From a virus: DNA of 64,000 nt. Below the pieces are notes generated by a model. It had not been told where the DNA came from and did not search any database. It saw only the letters and a program-made list of their open reading frames with translations. The stretch spans positions 30,029 through 94,028 of the IMG/VR virus record IMGVR_UViG_3300017991_000010; one strand, given 5' to 3'. Numbering within the stretch: the stretch's first letter is position 1; each line of letters begins with the position of its first letter. Positions 17,357 to 25,720 of this stretch are shown piece after piece. The translations under genes and the position numbers were made by a program.

Positions 17357-18124
17357 ATGCCTGGTTTGACTTACGGCGTCATCATCCCTACCAGCGGCAA
17401 CCGATACGTCCCCTACCTCCAGAACACCCTGGGCGCGATCCGGCGCCAGCGCTCCGAGGTCGGGATCAAGGTCGTGTGCCTCTACGACGAGCTGGAGGAC
17501 TTCAAGCCGCTGGCCGACGTGTGCTGCGAGCACGACGCCGACCTGATCGTCACCGCGGGCAAGCACCCCGCCTTCTGCGCCCCCCGCGCGCGCAACATCG
17601 GAACGCGCGCGTCAGAGGCCGACGTGCTCCTCCACATCGACAGCGACATCGTGCTCCACCCGTCCACTTTCGATGAGCTGGACGCGCTCTTCACTGCCGA
17701 GCAGGGCATCGCGGTCATCCTGTCCGTGTACCTGATGACGGGCTGCTGGCCCGCCGACCCGATCTTCCAGATCACCGACCCCGCCGCCTTCGACTCGGTG
17801 TGCCGAGGGGGCAAGTTCACCCCTACGGGCTACGGCGCCGTGGCGGTCAAGCGTGCGGACGTTGAGCACATGCGCGGCCATGACGAGCGCTTCTACGGGC
17901 CCTGGGCCGACGACGTGGACTTCGTCCGGCGCCTCGAGCGCATGGGCCGGCGCGTCGTGCGTACGCAGGACGAGTGCAGGATGAGCATGATGCACCAGCA
18001 CCACAGCTACCCCGGCGGCAAGATCCCCAACGCCTCGAACCCCTTCACGGCGCGCAACCGCAAGATCCTTGCCGAGTCGACCGACATCATCCGCAACCCG
18101 GACGGGTGGGGGGACCAGGACTGA
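17357..18124 (+). CDS. Family 2-like GT-A glycosyltransferase
   Basis: 255 residues. YGVIIPTSGNRYVPYLQNTL is the nucleotide-sugar entry of GT2 folds, HIDSDIVL has the DxD metal site, and YGPWADDVDFVRRLE is the acceptor/catalytic region. Ends NPDGWGDQD, almost the same tail as the protein at 9167-10765. Leaderless start from the promoter at 17321. First gene of the second half of the glycan cassette. Confidence 0.75.
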   Translation: MPGLTYGVIIPTSGNRYVPYLQNTLGAIRRQRSEVGIKVVCLYDELEDFKPLADVCCEHDADLIVTAGKHPAFCAPRARNIGTRASEADVLLHIDSDIVLHPSTFDELDALFTAEQGIAVILSVYLMTGCWPADPIFQITDPAAFDSVCRGGKFTPTGYGAVAVKRADVEHMRGHDERFYGPWADDVDFVRRLERMGRRVVRTQDECRMSMMHQHHSYPGGKIPNASNPFTARNRKILAESTDIIRNPDGWGDQD

Positions 18125-18984
18125 TGCATCCCACAGTGGCCCGGCGCATCCAGAGCGGCGAGATGAAGGACCCGCGCACCGGGGGCTTTTGGACCTTCGT
18201 ACCCTACATGCCCAACCGGCCCGTGAGCTGCCTGACGCGCGCGCTCATCGCGCTGGACCGCGCCGTCGTGGACGCACGCCACAGGGTCGAGGTCGTCGTC
18301 CAGGGCCCCTGCAAGCACGAGCTGCCCGACCCCGACGTGTTCGACTTCGACCTGCACTACGTCCACAACGAGCGCAACGAGGGCAACGCCAAGCCCCCCG
18401 CGGACTCCATCCGACGCTTCCTCGACAGCGACTGCGCCTGGTGGTGCCGCCTGCAAGACGACATCATCCTCGCCGATCGCGCTTGGCACCAGCTCGTGCT
18501 GATGATCCAGCAGGAGGCAGACAGAGGCGTGCGCATCGCCTGCGCGCAGGTCTCCACCGGCAACGCCAAGTGGATGAAGCCCTGGTGCTTCGAGATCAAG
18601 CCCGTGCCCGGCGGCGTCCCGCATCTAGCCCTCGTCGAGCACGCGCACGCCACCCACTCGGGCGGCTGGATGCAGTGGCACGTGGCTGAGTGCGTCGGCT
18701 TTGGTTCCACCGTGATCCGTCGCGAGCCTCTCGAGGAGGGTTGCATCCCGGACGAGCGCTATTTCGTCGGCGGCGTTGACACCGACCTCGCGCTGCAGTT
18801 CCACGCGGCGGGCTATCGGTCGATCCTGACGGTCGACCCCGTCTGCAAGCACATCCACAGCCAGTGCTCCACCGAGGCCTACGACAACGCGCGCTACTCG
18901 AAGGAGCGGCACATGGAGGCGTGGCGCGTCTGGCGCGACAAGTGGGGCATGGACTTCGAGTTCCTCAGGACCTTCGGGAGGTAG
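18124..18984 (+). CDS. Glycosyltransferase-like protein
   Basis: 286 residues, start overlapping the previous stop (TGATG). GT-A-like pattern: RVEVVVQGPCKHEL, WWCRLQDDIILADRAW (DD at the expected metal site) and YFVGGVDTDLALQFHAAGY. It lacks a classical N-terminal VIPxxN motif, so it may be a divergent family. Co-translated with its neighbours; sugar and acceptor unknown. Confidence 0.6.
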   Translation: MHPTVARRIQSGEMKDPRTGGFWTFVPYMPNRPVSCLTRALIALDRAVVDARHRVEVVVQGPCKHELPDPDVFDFDLHYVHNERNEGNAKPPADSIRRFLDSDCAWWCRLQDDIILADRAWHQLVLMIQQEADRGVRIACAQVSTGNAKWMKPWCFEIKPVPGGVPHLALVEHAHATHSGGWMQWHVAECVGFGSTVIRREPLEEGCIPDERYFVGGVDTDLALQFHAAGYRSILTVDPVCKHIHSQCSTEAYDNARYSKERHMEAWRVWRDKWGMDFEFLRTFGR

Positions 18985-18986
18985 GA

Positions 18987-19655
18987 ATGAACCGCAAGAC
19001 CCTCGAGTTCGATCGCAGGACGGTCGAGACCAACCAGCGCGAGTGGACCGGCGAAGGCCTCTGGGAGGCGATCTGGAGGGACCTGCTGCCCCCCGGCGCC
19101 GACGGCCATCTCCTCGACATCGGCTGCGCCGTGCATTGCTGGTCCTGCAGCGACTACAAGGTGATCCGCTGCGACCAGTACGCCACGCGCGATCAGGGCG
19201 GCTGGACCCACTTCAAGACGGGCGACATCAACGGCCGCTGGCCCTACGGAGATCAGTCTTGCGAGGGCGTGATCGCTGTCGAGGTGCTCGAGCACATCGA
19301 AAACGTCTGGCACTTCTACCGCGAGGCAGCTCGGGTCGCGCGCCGCTTCGTGCTGGTGACCACGCCCAACGTCGAGTGCCAGATCAGCCGCCGCCTCTTC
19401 GCCAAGACCGGACACTTGTTCAACTTCTCGCCCGAGGAGCGCGAACGCCACCGCCACATCAGCCCGATCTTCGGCTGGCAGATCGAGCACGCGGCCGAGG
19501 CTGCAGGCTGGCGGATCGAACACATCGGCTACGAGAGCCCCGACCTCGCGAAGGAGCCCCTCGTCAAGTCGACCGTCGATGCGCACCCTGAGCTGTCGCA
19601 CCTCGCGCCGGCGGGCATCAACCAGAGGACCCTCGTTGCCCTATGCGTACGCTAG
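18987..19655 (+). CDS. Class I SAM-dependent methyltransferase
   Basis: 222 residues. HLLDIGCAVHCWSC is motif I (SAM binding), VIAVEVLEHIENVWHFYREA matches motifs II/III of small-molecule methyltransferases, and VLVTTPNVECQ fits post-III. Probably methylates a sugar or glycan end. Overlaps the sulfotransferase gene by 13 bases. Confidence 0.75.
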   Translation: MNRKTLEFDRRTVETNQREWTGEGLWEAIWRDLLPPGADGHLLDIGCAVHCWSCSDYKVIRCDQYATRDQGGWTHFKTGDINGRWPYGDQSCEGVIAVEVLEHIENVWHFYREAARVARRFVLVTTPNVECQISRRLFAKTGHLFNFSPEERERHRHISPIFGWQIEHAAEAAGWRIEHIGYESPDLAKEPLVKSTVDAHPELSHLAPAGINQRTLVALCVR

Positions 19656-20485
19656 CGATCATCGGACAGGACCGCTGCGGCAGCACGATCCTGGCGCGCA
19701 TGCTCGACCGAGTCCCGGGCCTAGCGTCCGCGGGCGAAGTCCACTGGCTTGTCGACGCGCCCCCTCACCGCCCCCTAGCAACGCGCATTCGGGGCTGGCA
19801 CATCTCGCGACGCTGTATGCGGCACGGCGCGTCCTGCCCCGTCTTCGATGAGCCTTTCATCACGCAGCGCTTTCCCGAGGGGGACTTGTATGCGATCGTG
19901 GCCAAACGGCTCGGGTGCGACACGCTCGTAAGCGCCGACAAGTCGCCCCAGCACTTCGAGCGCTTTACCGAGCGGGGGCAGCCCTTCGGCGTGATCTTGT
20001 ACAAGCGGCCCCAGCGCGCGATCTACTCGCACATGGTCGGCGAGGCGAAGACCTTCGAGGAGGCGCTCGAGGCCTGGCACCGATTCTACGCGCTCGCGAT
20101 CCGCTGGGCGCCTCAGTGGTGTAAGGAGTACGTCGCGCTCTCCTACGAGGACATCGTGCGGTCGCCGGGCTGGAGCGTCTACGCGATCACGCGCATGCTG
20201 GGCGCGCCCCGCACCGAGATCCCCCTCGCGCTCCCCGACGAGTACCACTTCATCGGCGGCAATCGCAACGCGCACCTCTGGGGGCGCATCAGCGAGGACC
20301 GCCGGTGGGAGAAGAACCTGGCCGCGCATCTGCAGGCCCAGGCAGACAAGGACCCCAGGACCAAGCGGATACTGCGCCACCTCGAGCCCCTGCGACGAGA
20401 GAGTCTGCATGGCTGGCGACGCGCACAGGAGGAAGCTGATGCTACCGGGCGTGACGATCGTGATCCCGATCACGCGACTGACTGA
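19643..20485 (+). CDS. PAPS-dependent sulfotransferase-like protein
   Basis: 280 residues. IIGQDRCGSTILARML is the 5'-phosphosulfate binding loop (GxxRxGST-like) of the sulfotransferase fold; VALSYEDIVRSPGWSVYAI matches the second (3'-phosphate) motif, where SYEDIV is followed by a helix. Expected to transfer sulfate from PAPS to a glycan hydroxyl. Shares the operon with an SQD1-like gene, both pointing to a sulfur-bearing glycan. Confidence 0.75.
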   Translation: MRTLAIIGQDRCGSTILARMLDRVPGLASAGEVHWLVDAPPHRPLATRIRGWHISRRCMRHGASCPVFDEPFITQRFPEGDLYAIVAKRLGCDTLVSADKSPQHFERFTERGQPFGVILYKRPQRAIYSHMVGEAKTFEEALEAWHRFYALAIRWAPQWCKEYVALSYEDIVRSPGWSVYAITRMLGAPRTEIPLALPDEYHFIGGNRNAHLWGRISEDRRWEKNLAAHLQAQADKDPRTKRILRHLEPLRRESLHGWRRAQEEADATGRDDRDPDHATD

Positions 20486-21302
20486 GGACTATGCGACGCG
20501 CCTGGGCTGCTGCCTGCGCTCGATCTCGCGCCAGACGCTAACCCGCGAGCGACGCGACACGATCATCTCGCTCTGCCTGCAGCCCAGGTCGATCGAGGAG
20601 AAGGCAGACGTGCTATCGGCGCTCCTAGGCGAGGCGATCATCCACCAGGCCTCGATCGTCTGCACCAAGCACATGCTCAACACGGACTACCCCACCGCGC
20701 TCGTGCGCAACATCGGGGGCAGGTGGGGCCGGCGCGAGTACCTGACCTTCGCCGACGTAGACGGCGTGCTCCACCCTGAGGCACTCGAGGTTTCGCTGGA
20801 GCGCCTGGACGCAGCCCCCGAGACGTCGCCCCCCGCCGTGACGTGCATCCAGACGGCGATGACCAACTGGCCCCTGGGCTCGGCTAACTACGAGACGAGC
20901 GACCCTGAGGTCTTCGAGCACCGCTGCAACCAGTTCCCTCTAGCCATCGGCACGGGCTGCTGTACCGTGACGACCCAGCGCGTCTTCGAGTACGTCCGCG
21001 GCTTCGACGAGCGCTACACCTGGTATGGCGCGTCCGACGTCGACTTCACCGACCGACTCGTGCGTGGGGGCTACAGAGTCGAGAACCTGACCGAGACCTG
21101 TGGCTTGATGAACATGCACCAGCACCATGACAGAGGCGATCGCGACAAGGGCCACAGGCTCAGCGAGAAGCGCCGGGCCATGCACGACATCCTCGAGTCC
21201 TCGAAGGGCCAGCTCGTCCGCAACGAGGGCGAGCCCTGGGGCGGGATCGATTTGGCCGCGGATGCGCTTGATGGCTGGCCAAATCCAACGGAAGGATCAT
21301 GA
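20439..21302 (+). CDS. Family 2-like glycosyltransferase
   Basis: 287 residues from ATG 20439, which has AGGAGG 6 bases upstream; ATG 20409 lacks one. GVTIVIPITRLTEDYATRLG begins the GT-A fold, TFADVDGVL carries DxD, and YTWYGASDVDFTDRLVRGGY is the acceptor region. The tail RNEGEPWG resembles the NPDGWG ends of two other GTs here. Overlaps the sulfotransferase gene by 47 bases. Confidence 0.7.
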   Translation: MLPGVTIVIPITRLTEDYATRLGCCLRSISRQTLTRERRDTIISLCLQPRSIEEKADVLSALLGEAIIHQASIVCTKHMLNTDYPTALVRNIGGRWGRREYLTFADVDGVLHPEALEVSLERLDAAPETSPPAVTCIQTAMTNWPLGSANYETSDPEVFEHRCNQFPLAIGTGCCTVTTQRVFEYVRGFDERYTWYGASDVDFTDRLVRGGYRVENLTETCGLMNMHQHHDRGDRDKGHRLSEKRRAMHDILESSKGQLVRNEGEPWGGIDLAADALDGWPNPTEGS

Positions 21303-22447
21303 GAGTCTACATCCTAGGCATCGACGGGTACATCGGCTGGGCGCTGGCCCAGTACCTCTCCTACCACGGGCACGACGTCCACGGCATGGACAACGGCGCC
21401 AAGCGACGCTGGGCTGCGGGCCTAGGCGCGCGCTCAGTGCTCAAGACGCCGCTAATGTCAGAGCGATTCGCCGCTCTCGAGAGCGCCACGCAGAACCGCG
21501 GCATGCGTCCCTTCTCCGCGCTGAGCTATCACATCCTGCGCAACGAGCTGGCAGCCTTCGCCCCCGACGCGATCGTCAACCTCGCGCAGCAGCCGAGCGC
21601 GCCCTATTCGATGAAGGGGCCCGAGGAGTGCGCCGAGACCAAGCGCAACAATGAGATCGGCATGACCAACGTGCTGTGGGCGATGCGCGAGGCCTGCCCC
21701 GACGCGCACCTGGTCGCGATCGGAAGCATGGGGGAACTCGGCACCCCTCCCTGCCCGATCCCGGAGCCCCCTTTCTCGCTCAGCGTCCACGGTGTGGACT
21801 GGGAGCCTCAGCACTTCCCGCGCTGTCCCTCGAGCCTGTACCACAGCGCAAAGGTGGCGAGCACCCACGACATCGAGCGCGCCTGCGAGTGGTGGGGCCT
21901 GAGCGCGACGGACATCATGCAGGGCGTGGTCTACGGCGTCGATCACCCGGGCAGGTTCGGGGGGCTCTCGGGCAACCCCTCCATCTGGGCAGACGAGTGC
22001 TTCGGCACCGCGCTCAACCGCTTCTGCGCCCAGGCTGCGATCGGGATGCCGCTCACCGTCTACGGCGCCGGGACGCAGCGGCGCGGCTTCTTGCCCCTGC
22101 GCGACAGCCTGCAGTGCCTGCGGCTCGTCCTCGAGAACCCCGCTGAGGGCTACCGCTGCATCCACCAGTTCGATCGGGCCTACCATGTCCTCGAGCTGGC
22201 CGAGGCGGTCCAGGGCGTAGGCAGGCCGATGGGCCTCAACGTCCGCATCGAGCACCTCGACAACCCCCGCTACGAGGCCGAGGAGCACGTCTACTCGCCC
22301 GAGGTGCGCTGGCTCCCCGAACACGGCTACGACCCCGCGGGGGACCTGCACGGCGAGATCGAAGAGATGCTGCGCGTCATGATCGCCAACCGCGAGCGTA
22401 TCGAGGGGATGCGCGGCGTGCTGGCTCCGACGACGCGCTGGCGCTAG
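21299..22447 (+). CDS. sqdB: UDP-sulfoquinovose synthase-like (SQD1 family) epimerase
   Basis: 382 residues, short-chain dehydrogenase fold. ILGIDGYIGWALAQYL carries the DGYxGW NAD loop of SQD1; ALESATQNRGMRPFSALSYH, NLAQQPSAPYSMKG, AIGSMGELGTP and SSLYHSAKVASTHDI (YxxxK) follow SQD1 in order. SQD1 makes UDP-sulfoquinovose from UDP-glucose and sulfite, for sulfolipids or sulfonated glycans. The gene is last in the glycan operon (ATGA overlap) beside a sulfotransferase. Subfamily assignment is by motif reading, and a related nucleotide-sugar epimerase remains possible. Confidence 0.7.
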   Translation: MRVYILGIDGYIGWALAQYLSYHGHDVHGMDNGAKRRWAAGLGARSVLKTPLMSERFAALESATQNRGMRPFSALSYHILRNELAAFAPDAIVNLAQQPSAPYSMKGPEECAETKRNNEIGMTNVLWAMREACPDAHLVAIGSMGELGTPPCPIPEPPFSLSVHGVDWEPQHFPRCPSSLYHSAKVASTHDIERACEWWGLSATDIMQGVVYGVDHPGRFGGLSGNPSIWADECFGTALNRFCAQAAIGMPLTVYGAGTQRRGFLPLRDSLQCLRLVLENPAEGYRCIHQFDRAYHVLELAEAVQGVGRPMGLNVRIEHLDNPRYEAEEHVYSPEVRWLPEHGYDPAGDLHGEIEEMLRVMIANRERIEGMRGVLAPTTRWR

Positions 22448-22470
22448 CCGCCTTTCACGCGCACGACACC

Positions 22471-22500
22471 TTTCGTGATCACGAACAGTCGTGGTACACT
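22471..22500 (+). promoter_or_regulatory. Leaderless promoter with a 14-bp palindrome over the -35
   Basis: Extended -10 TG-G-TACACT (22492-22500) ends 7 nt before ATG 22507. A perfect palindrome TTCGTGATCACGAA (22472-22485) covers the -35 region, which otherwise matches poorly (TTTCGT). Likely a regulated promoter with a dimeric repressor or activator site. Confidence 0.55.
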
Positions 22501-22506
22501 CGGAGC

Positions 22507-22785
22507 ATGGGCGAGCGCCGACTAGCCGTCATCATGATCTACGCACGCAAAGGCGAAGTCCAGGAGGTGCGCGGGATCGTTGGGCGTGCGATCCGCTCGT
22601 CGCTGGGCGTGCGCCGGTGGCTCGAGGACGACCACTGGGTGGCGTACCATCGGCGCGAGGGCGATCAGTCCCCACGCTACACGCTCTACGTGACCGACGC
22701 AGAGATGGATCGACTGGTGGGCGAGATCGAGGACCTGGAGGTCGGGCTGGGCTGGCGCCTCCCCATCGAGATCTTCCACGACTGA
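22507..22785 (+). CDS. Small protein, unknown
   Basis: 92 residues, alpha/beta, starting MGERRLAVIMIYARKGEVQE and ending in a helix (EMDRLVGEIEDLE). The gene has its own leaderless promoter with a palindromic operator. It heads a transcription unit with the next three genes. No domain recognised. Confidence 0.6.
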   Translation: MGERRLAVIMIYARKGEVQEVRGIVGRAIRSSLGVRRWLEDDHWVAYHRREGDQSPRYTLYVTDAEMDRLVGEIEDLEVGLGWRLPIEIFHD

Positions 22786-22793
22786 GGTAAGCG

Positions 22794-23438
22794 ATGGCCA
22801 AGTACATCTTTCCGAAGGAGAAGAAGTTCCCCGTCGGGGACAAGGAGCACGAGCGGCGGGCCTACGCCTACGCGCTCGCTGGCCGCATCTCCGAGGACCA
22901 GATCATGCCCGTGTTCCGCTACCTTGCCAAGCACGCCAAGGACGAGGACACGAAGCTCCGGGCCTTGGGCGCGCTGCTCCAGTGGCGCAACTACCAGACC
23001 GGCGACGTCGCCAAGGCCTACGGGGTCGTGCGGCGGAAGGGGGCGCGGCGGAATAGCAGCAAGACCGACTACATGAACTACAAGGCGCGCCTGTGGGACG
23101 GCGTAAGAGCCGCGCAGGAGCTGGATCGCTTCACCTTCATCGTCCTGTTCGTCGCTCGCATGACGCGGCGCAAGGTAGATCGGGACGTGACCGAGGGCTA
23201 CATGGTGCACCGGACTCGCGGCGGCTGGGTCTACGGTTGGGGCACGCGCCCCGACGATTGGCTCAACCGCCCCACCAAGGACGCCTACCGCCTGTACGAT
23301 ATGATCCGTAGGACCCCGCTGAACTTCTACGTGCGACAAGCCGAGGAGTTCAGGATCGATGTTCACGAGAGGCAGCCGTTTGGCACGGCTGACGCGCGGA
23401 AGCGGCGCGCGGTCGAACAGGGAACGGAGGGCTGGTGA
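22794..23438 (+). CDS. Basic protein of unknown function
   Basis: 214 residues, helical and basic, with RRKGARRNSSKTDYMNYK in the middle; RRNS resembles the K/R-R-N tags in the large basic proteins. Contains a hydrophobic helix (FTFIVLFVARM). Ends GTGA-coupled to the hydrolase-like gene. Possible DNA-binding or virion protein. Confidence 0.5.
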   Translation: MAKYIFPKEKKFPVGDKEHERRAYAYALAGRISEDQIMPVFRYLAKHAKDEDTKLRALGALLQWRNYQTGDVAKAYGVVRRKGARRNSSKTDYMNYKARLWDGVRAAQELDRFTFIVLFVARMTRRKVDRDVTEGYMVHRTRGGWVYGWGTRPDDWLNRPTKDAYRLYDMIRRTPLNFYVRQAEEFRIDVHERQPFGTADARKRRAVEQGTEGW

Positions 23439-24016
23439 AACTCCTCTACTCCCTAGGCCTGGGCGCCCTCGTAGCGGCTTTGCTCTCGCGCCTGCACCGA
23501 GCCCGCGTGTCCATCAACAACGGCATCATGGCAGGCCCTGGGGACGTCCGCTACCGCATCACGCCCACGGACCTGCTCTGGACCAAGCGCATGCTCGCAG
23601 GCGAGGTGGGCGAGAGCCCCCCCGAGCGCTCTGCCGCCGCGTGCCTCTGGGCCATGACCAACTACCACATGCTCGTGATCGGGCCCCGCGGCGCCCGGCC
23701 CAAGTTCAGCACCTTCACCGAGCTGCTCCGCGCGTACTCGCAGCCCATCAACTCCGCTTGGGACTCCGCCTCCGACAGCAAGTGCCAGGCCTACCCCTCG
23801 AGCTGCACGCCCGAGCGCCTGGCCCGGCGCGCCCGTATCACGAGAATGACATTGTTTAGTTCTGTGATAGAGAGGGTCGTGTCCGAGTGGTACGCTGGCC
23901 GCCTGGCCAACCCGGTCCCGGGCTTGACCGACTGGCACGCGCGCCACTGGGAGGGGGCGACGGTCGAGGTCGGCGGCAACTGGTTCGGCGTCGGATCGAC
24001 CCGGAGGCTTGCGTGA
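23435..24016 (+). CDS. Membrane-anchored, possible peptidoglycan hydrolase
   Basis: 193 residues from GTG 23435 (GTGA overlap, GGAGG upstream). An N-terminal TM/signal anchor (LLYSLGLGALVAALLS) precedes a domain with LLWTKRMLAGEVGESPPERS, AAACLWAMTNYHM and RLANPVPGLTDWHA, reminiscent of SleB-like cell wall hydrolases, where an early Glu and a late PxPG(A/L)T loop occur. If right, it would open peptidoglycan during entry or release. The assignment is tentative; E in AGEVGE is the likely catalytic residue. Confidence 0.4.
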   Translation: MKLLYSLGLGALVAALLSRLHRARVSINNGIMAGPGDVRYRITPTDLLWTKRMLAGEVGESPPERSAAACLWAMTNYHMLVIGPRGARPKFSTFTELLRAYSQPINSAWDSASDSKCQAYPSSCTPERLARRARITRMTLFSSVIERVVSEWYAGRLANPVPGLTDWHARHWEGATVEVGGNWFGVGSTRRLA

Positions 24017-24186
24017 CCGAGCTGCAGCACTACCGCTGCCTGACGTGCAGCCACGAATGGGACTGGGCCCCGCAGAGCGGCGATCCAAAACAGGTCCTCC
24101 TGCCCTCTTGCTCCCGGTGTGGCGCCATCTACATCCTGTGGGTGGACTCCGACGGGTGGCGCGAGCGCAACCCACTCAGGTACTAG
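24013..24186 (+). CDS. Small zinc-ribbon protein (57 residues)
   Basis: GTG 24013 overlaps the previous stop (GTGA). Two Cys pairs, YRCLTCSHEW and PSCSRCG, form a rubredoxin-like zinc ribbon. Ends RERNPLRY. Function unknown; closes the unit begun at 22507. Confidence 0.6.
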   Translation: MTELQHYRCLTCSHEWDWAPQSGDPKQVLLPSCSRCGAIYILWVDSDGWRERNPLRY

Positions 24187-24189
24187 TGC

Positions 24190-24218
24190 TTGCGTAGCTG
24201 TCTCACCTGGTGTATCAT
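24190..24218 (+). promoter_or_regulatory. Promoter with short leader
   Basis: TTGCGT (24190-24195), a 17-base spacer, then TATCAT (24213-24218). The start near 24225 gives a 20-nt leader with AGGAAAGG before ATG 24245, unlike the leaderless promoters. Confidence 0.5.
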
Positions 24219-24244
24219 CCTGTCTCAGGAAAGGAACCGTGTAC

Positions 24245-24505
24245 ATGCCCGAATCGCCCCTCGTCCCAACCCTGCGAGCCAACCTCGGAAAGCGCGTCAT
24301 GATCATGATGCCTGGAGCGCCGCCGGTCGACGTCCTTGTGCTGGAGGAGACGCCAAGTGGCGCCTGGGTCCTCGAGCTTCAGATCGCAGGCCCCCAGGGC
24401 GTCAACAAGACCGCCATGACCTTCGACCCGACATTCATCGGGGGGATCAGCACCAAGGATGACGAGCTGATCCAAGCCCCTACGGCCCCGCCCCTCATCC
24501 AATAG
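24245..24505 (+). CDS. Small protein, unknown
   Basis: 86 residues, probably a small beta-barrel (VMIMMPGAPPVDVLVLEETP) with a flexible tail. Own promoter and ribosome site; last rightward gene before the recombinase, so it could belong to the integration/excision control. No domain recognised. Confidence 0.5.
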   Translation: MPESPLVPTLRANLGKRVMIMMPGAPPVDVLVLEETPSGAWVLELQIAGPQGVNKTAMTFDPTFIGGISTKDDELIQAPTAPPLIQ

Positions 24506-24531
24506 CACGCCCCCGGGCCCCGTGGTCTGGA

Positions 24532-24594
24532 GGGGGCGTCGATTTGGCCTGCCGAGAGAAACCGGTAGGCGCCGGGCATGAGATCGACGTCCCC
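24532..24594. promoter_or_regulatory. Nested inverted repeat between convergent genes, beside the recombinase
   Basis: Outer arms GGGGGCGTCGAT (24532-24543) and ATCGACGTCCCC (24583-24594) pair at 11 of 12 positions. Inside, GCCTGCCG (24547-24554) and CGGTAGGC (24563-24570) form an 8-bp stem with one G-T pair. It ends 2 bases before the recombinase stop codon. It can work as a bidirectional terminator; its place also fits a phage attachment site (attP), often next to the integrase gene. Confidence 0.45.
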
Positions 24595-24595
24595 T

Positions 24596-25720
24596 TCAGG
24601 CCCCGGGGTCCTCCTCGCCCTCCCCCAAGTCCCATAGATCTCCAGCACTTGTAGAGCGGTCCAGCTTGTCCCCGTGGTACAGGAGCGTCGTCTGGACGTC
24701 CCGGTGGCCGTGGTAGCGCTGGACCGAGGGCAGGGGCGCCCCGGCGTCGAGGGCCTCGGTGATGGAGGTCGCTCGGAGCGCATGGGGCCCGACAGGCCGC
24801 CCCAGGGCCGCTGAGACGCGCTTGCGGACGATCTTGGTGACCGAGGACGTCGAGAGCGGGAGCGCTCTGTGGACCTTCCCAGCGCCACGGATGACGGGGA
24901 ACAGCACGTCGTCGAGGTCGAGGGTGGCCATGTACTCCGAGAGGGCTCGCTCGAGGTCGCGGGGGACGAGCACGATCTGGCGCTTGTCGCCCTTGCGCCT
25001 GAGCGTGACCTGGAGCCCCCCGTCTGGCGCGCGATCGAAGTCGCCCACGGTCATTTCGGCCGCCTCCTCGCGTCGCAGGCCCATGCGCACGATCGTTCGG
25101 ATCAGCATCCAGTCGCGGTAGCCGATGGGTGTCGTGCGGTCGATCGCGTCCAGGACCTCGCGCACCTGCTCGAGCGGGAGCGGCGGCTGGTGGTAGGCGC
25201 GATCGGGGCGCTTGCGCGTGATCTTCTCGGTGGGCTCGTCGGTGCGCTTGCCTAGCTCGATAGCCTGGAGGAACAGCGAGCGCAGGGCCGAGAGGCGGTT
25301 GTTGATCGTCGAGCGCTCGAAGCCAACCTTCTTGTTGCCCCGCTTGTCGACCATGGGCTTGTTCAGCAGCGCGTTCTCGTAGGCTTGGATCTCGACGGTC
25401 GTGATGTCGCCGACGTGATCGTCCAGCCACGCCAGCGCCTGCTCGGTGACCTCGATGCGGAAGGCGCGCTCGGTGTTGGCCCAGTCGGCCAGGGGGCGCT
25501 CCTCGCGGAAGGCCTGCAAGAACAGCGACGCGTCGACCCAGTTGCGCCGGTAGCGCGCCGCGGTGCCCGCGGGCGCCTGGCCCGTCATGGCCTCCCGGCG
25601 CGATCTGCGGCCCACCTGGGCGTGCTCGGCCTGCTTGGTAGCGCTCTCGCGCAGGGGCTTGCGCCGGACGATCGCGCCCTGGGCTGGGGCAAGCTTGTCT
25701 GTCACTCGGGGAACCTGCAT
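24596..25720 (-). CDS. Tyrosine recombinase (integrase)
   Basis: 374 residues from ATG 25720. Core catalytic residues of the family are visible: Arg in MGLRREEAAEM, Lys in LRRKGDKRQ, H-x-x-R in GPHALRATSI, His in GHRDVQTT and the Tyr in LLYHGD. An N-terminal SAM-like core-binding region precedes. It ends at an acidic tail (GEGEEDPGA). Integration, excision or chromosome dimer resolution of the element. It is the most distal gene of the leftward unit, next to an inverted repeat that may be its substrate. Confidence 0.85.
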   Translation of the reverse strand: MQVPRVTDKLAPAQGAIVRRKPLRESATKQAEHAQVGRRSRREAMTGQAPAGTAARYRRNWVDASLFLQAFREERPLADWANTERAFRIEVTEQALAWLDDHVGDITTVEIQAYENALLNKPMVDKRGNKKVGFERSTINNRLSALRSLFLQAIELGKRTDEPTEKITRKRPDRAYHQPPLPLEQVREVLDAIDRTTPIGYRDWMLIRTIVRMGLRREEAAEMTVGDFDRAPDGGLQVTLRRKGDKRQIVLVPRDLERALSEYMATLDLDDVLFPVIRGAGKVHRALPLSTSSVTKIVRKRVSAALGRPVGPHALRATSITEALDAGAPLPSVQRYHGHRDVQTTLLYHGDKLDRSTSAGDLWDLGEGEEDPGA

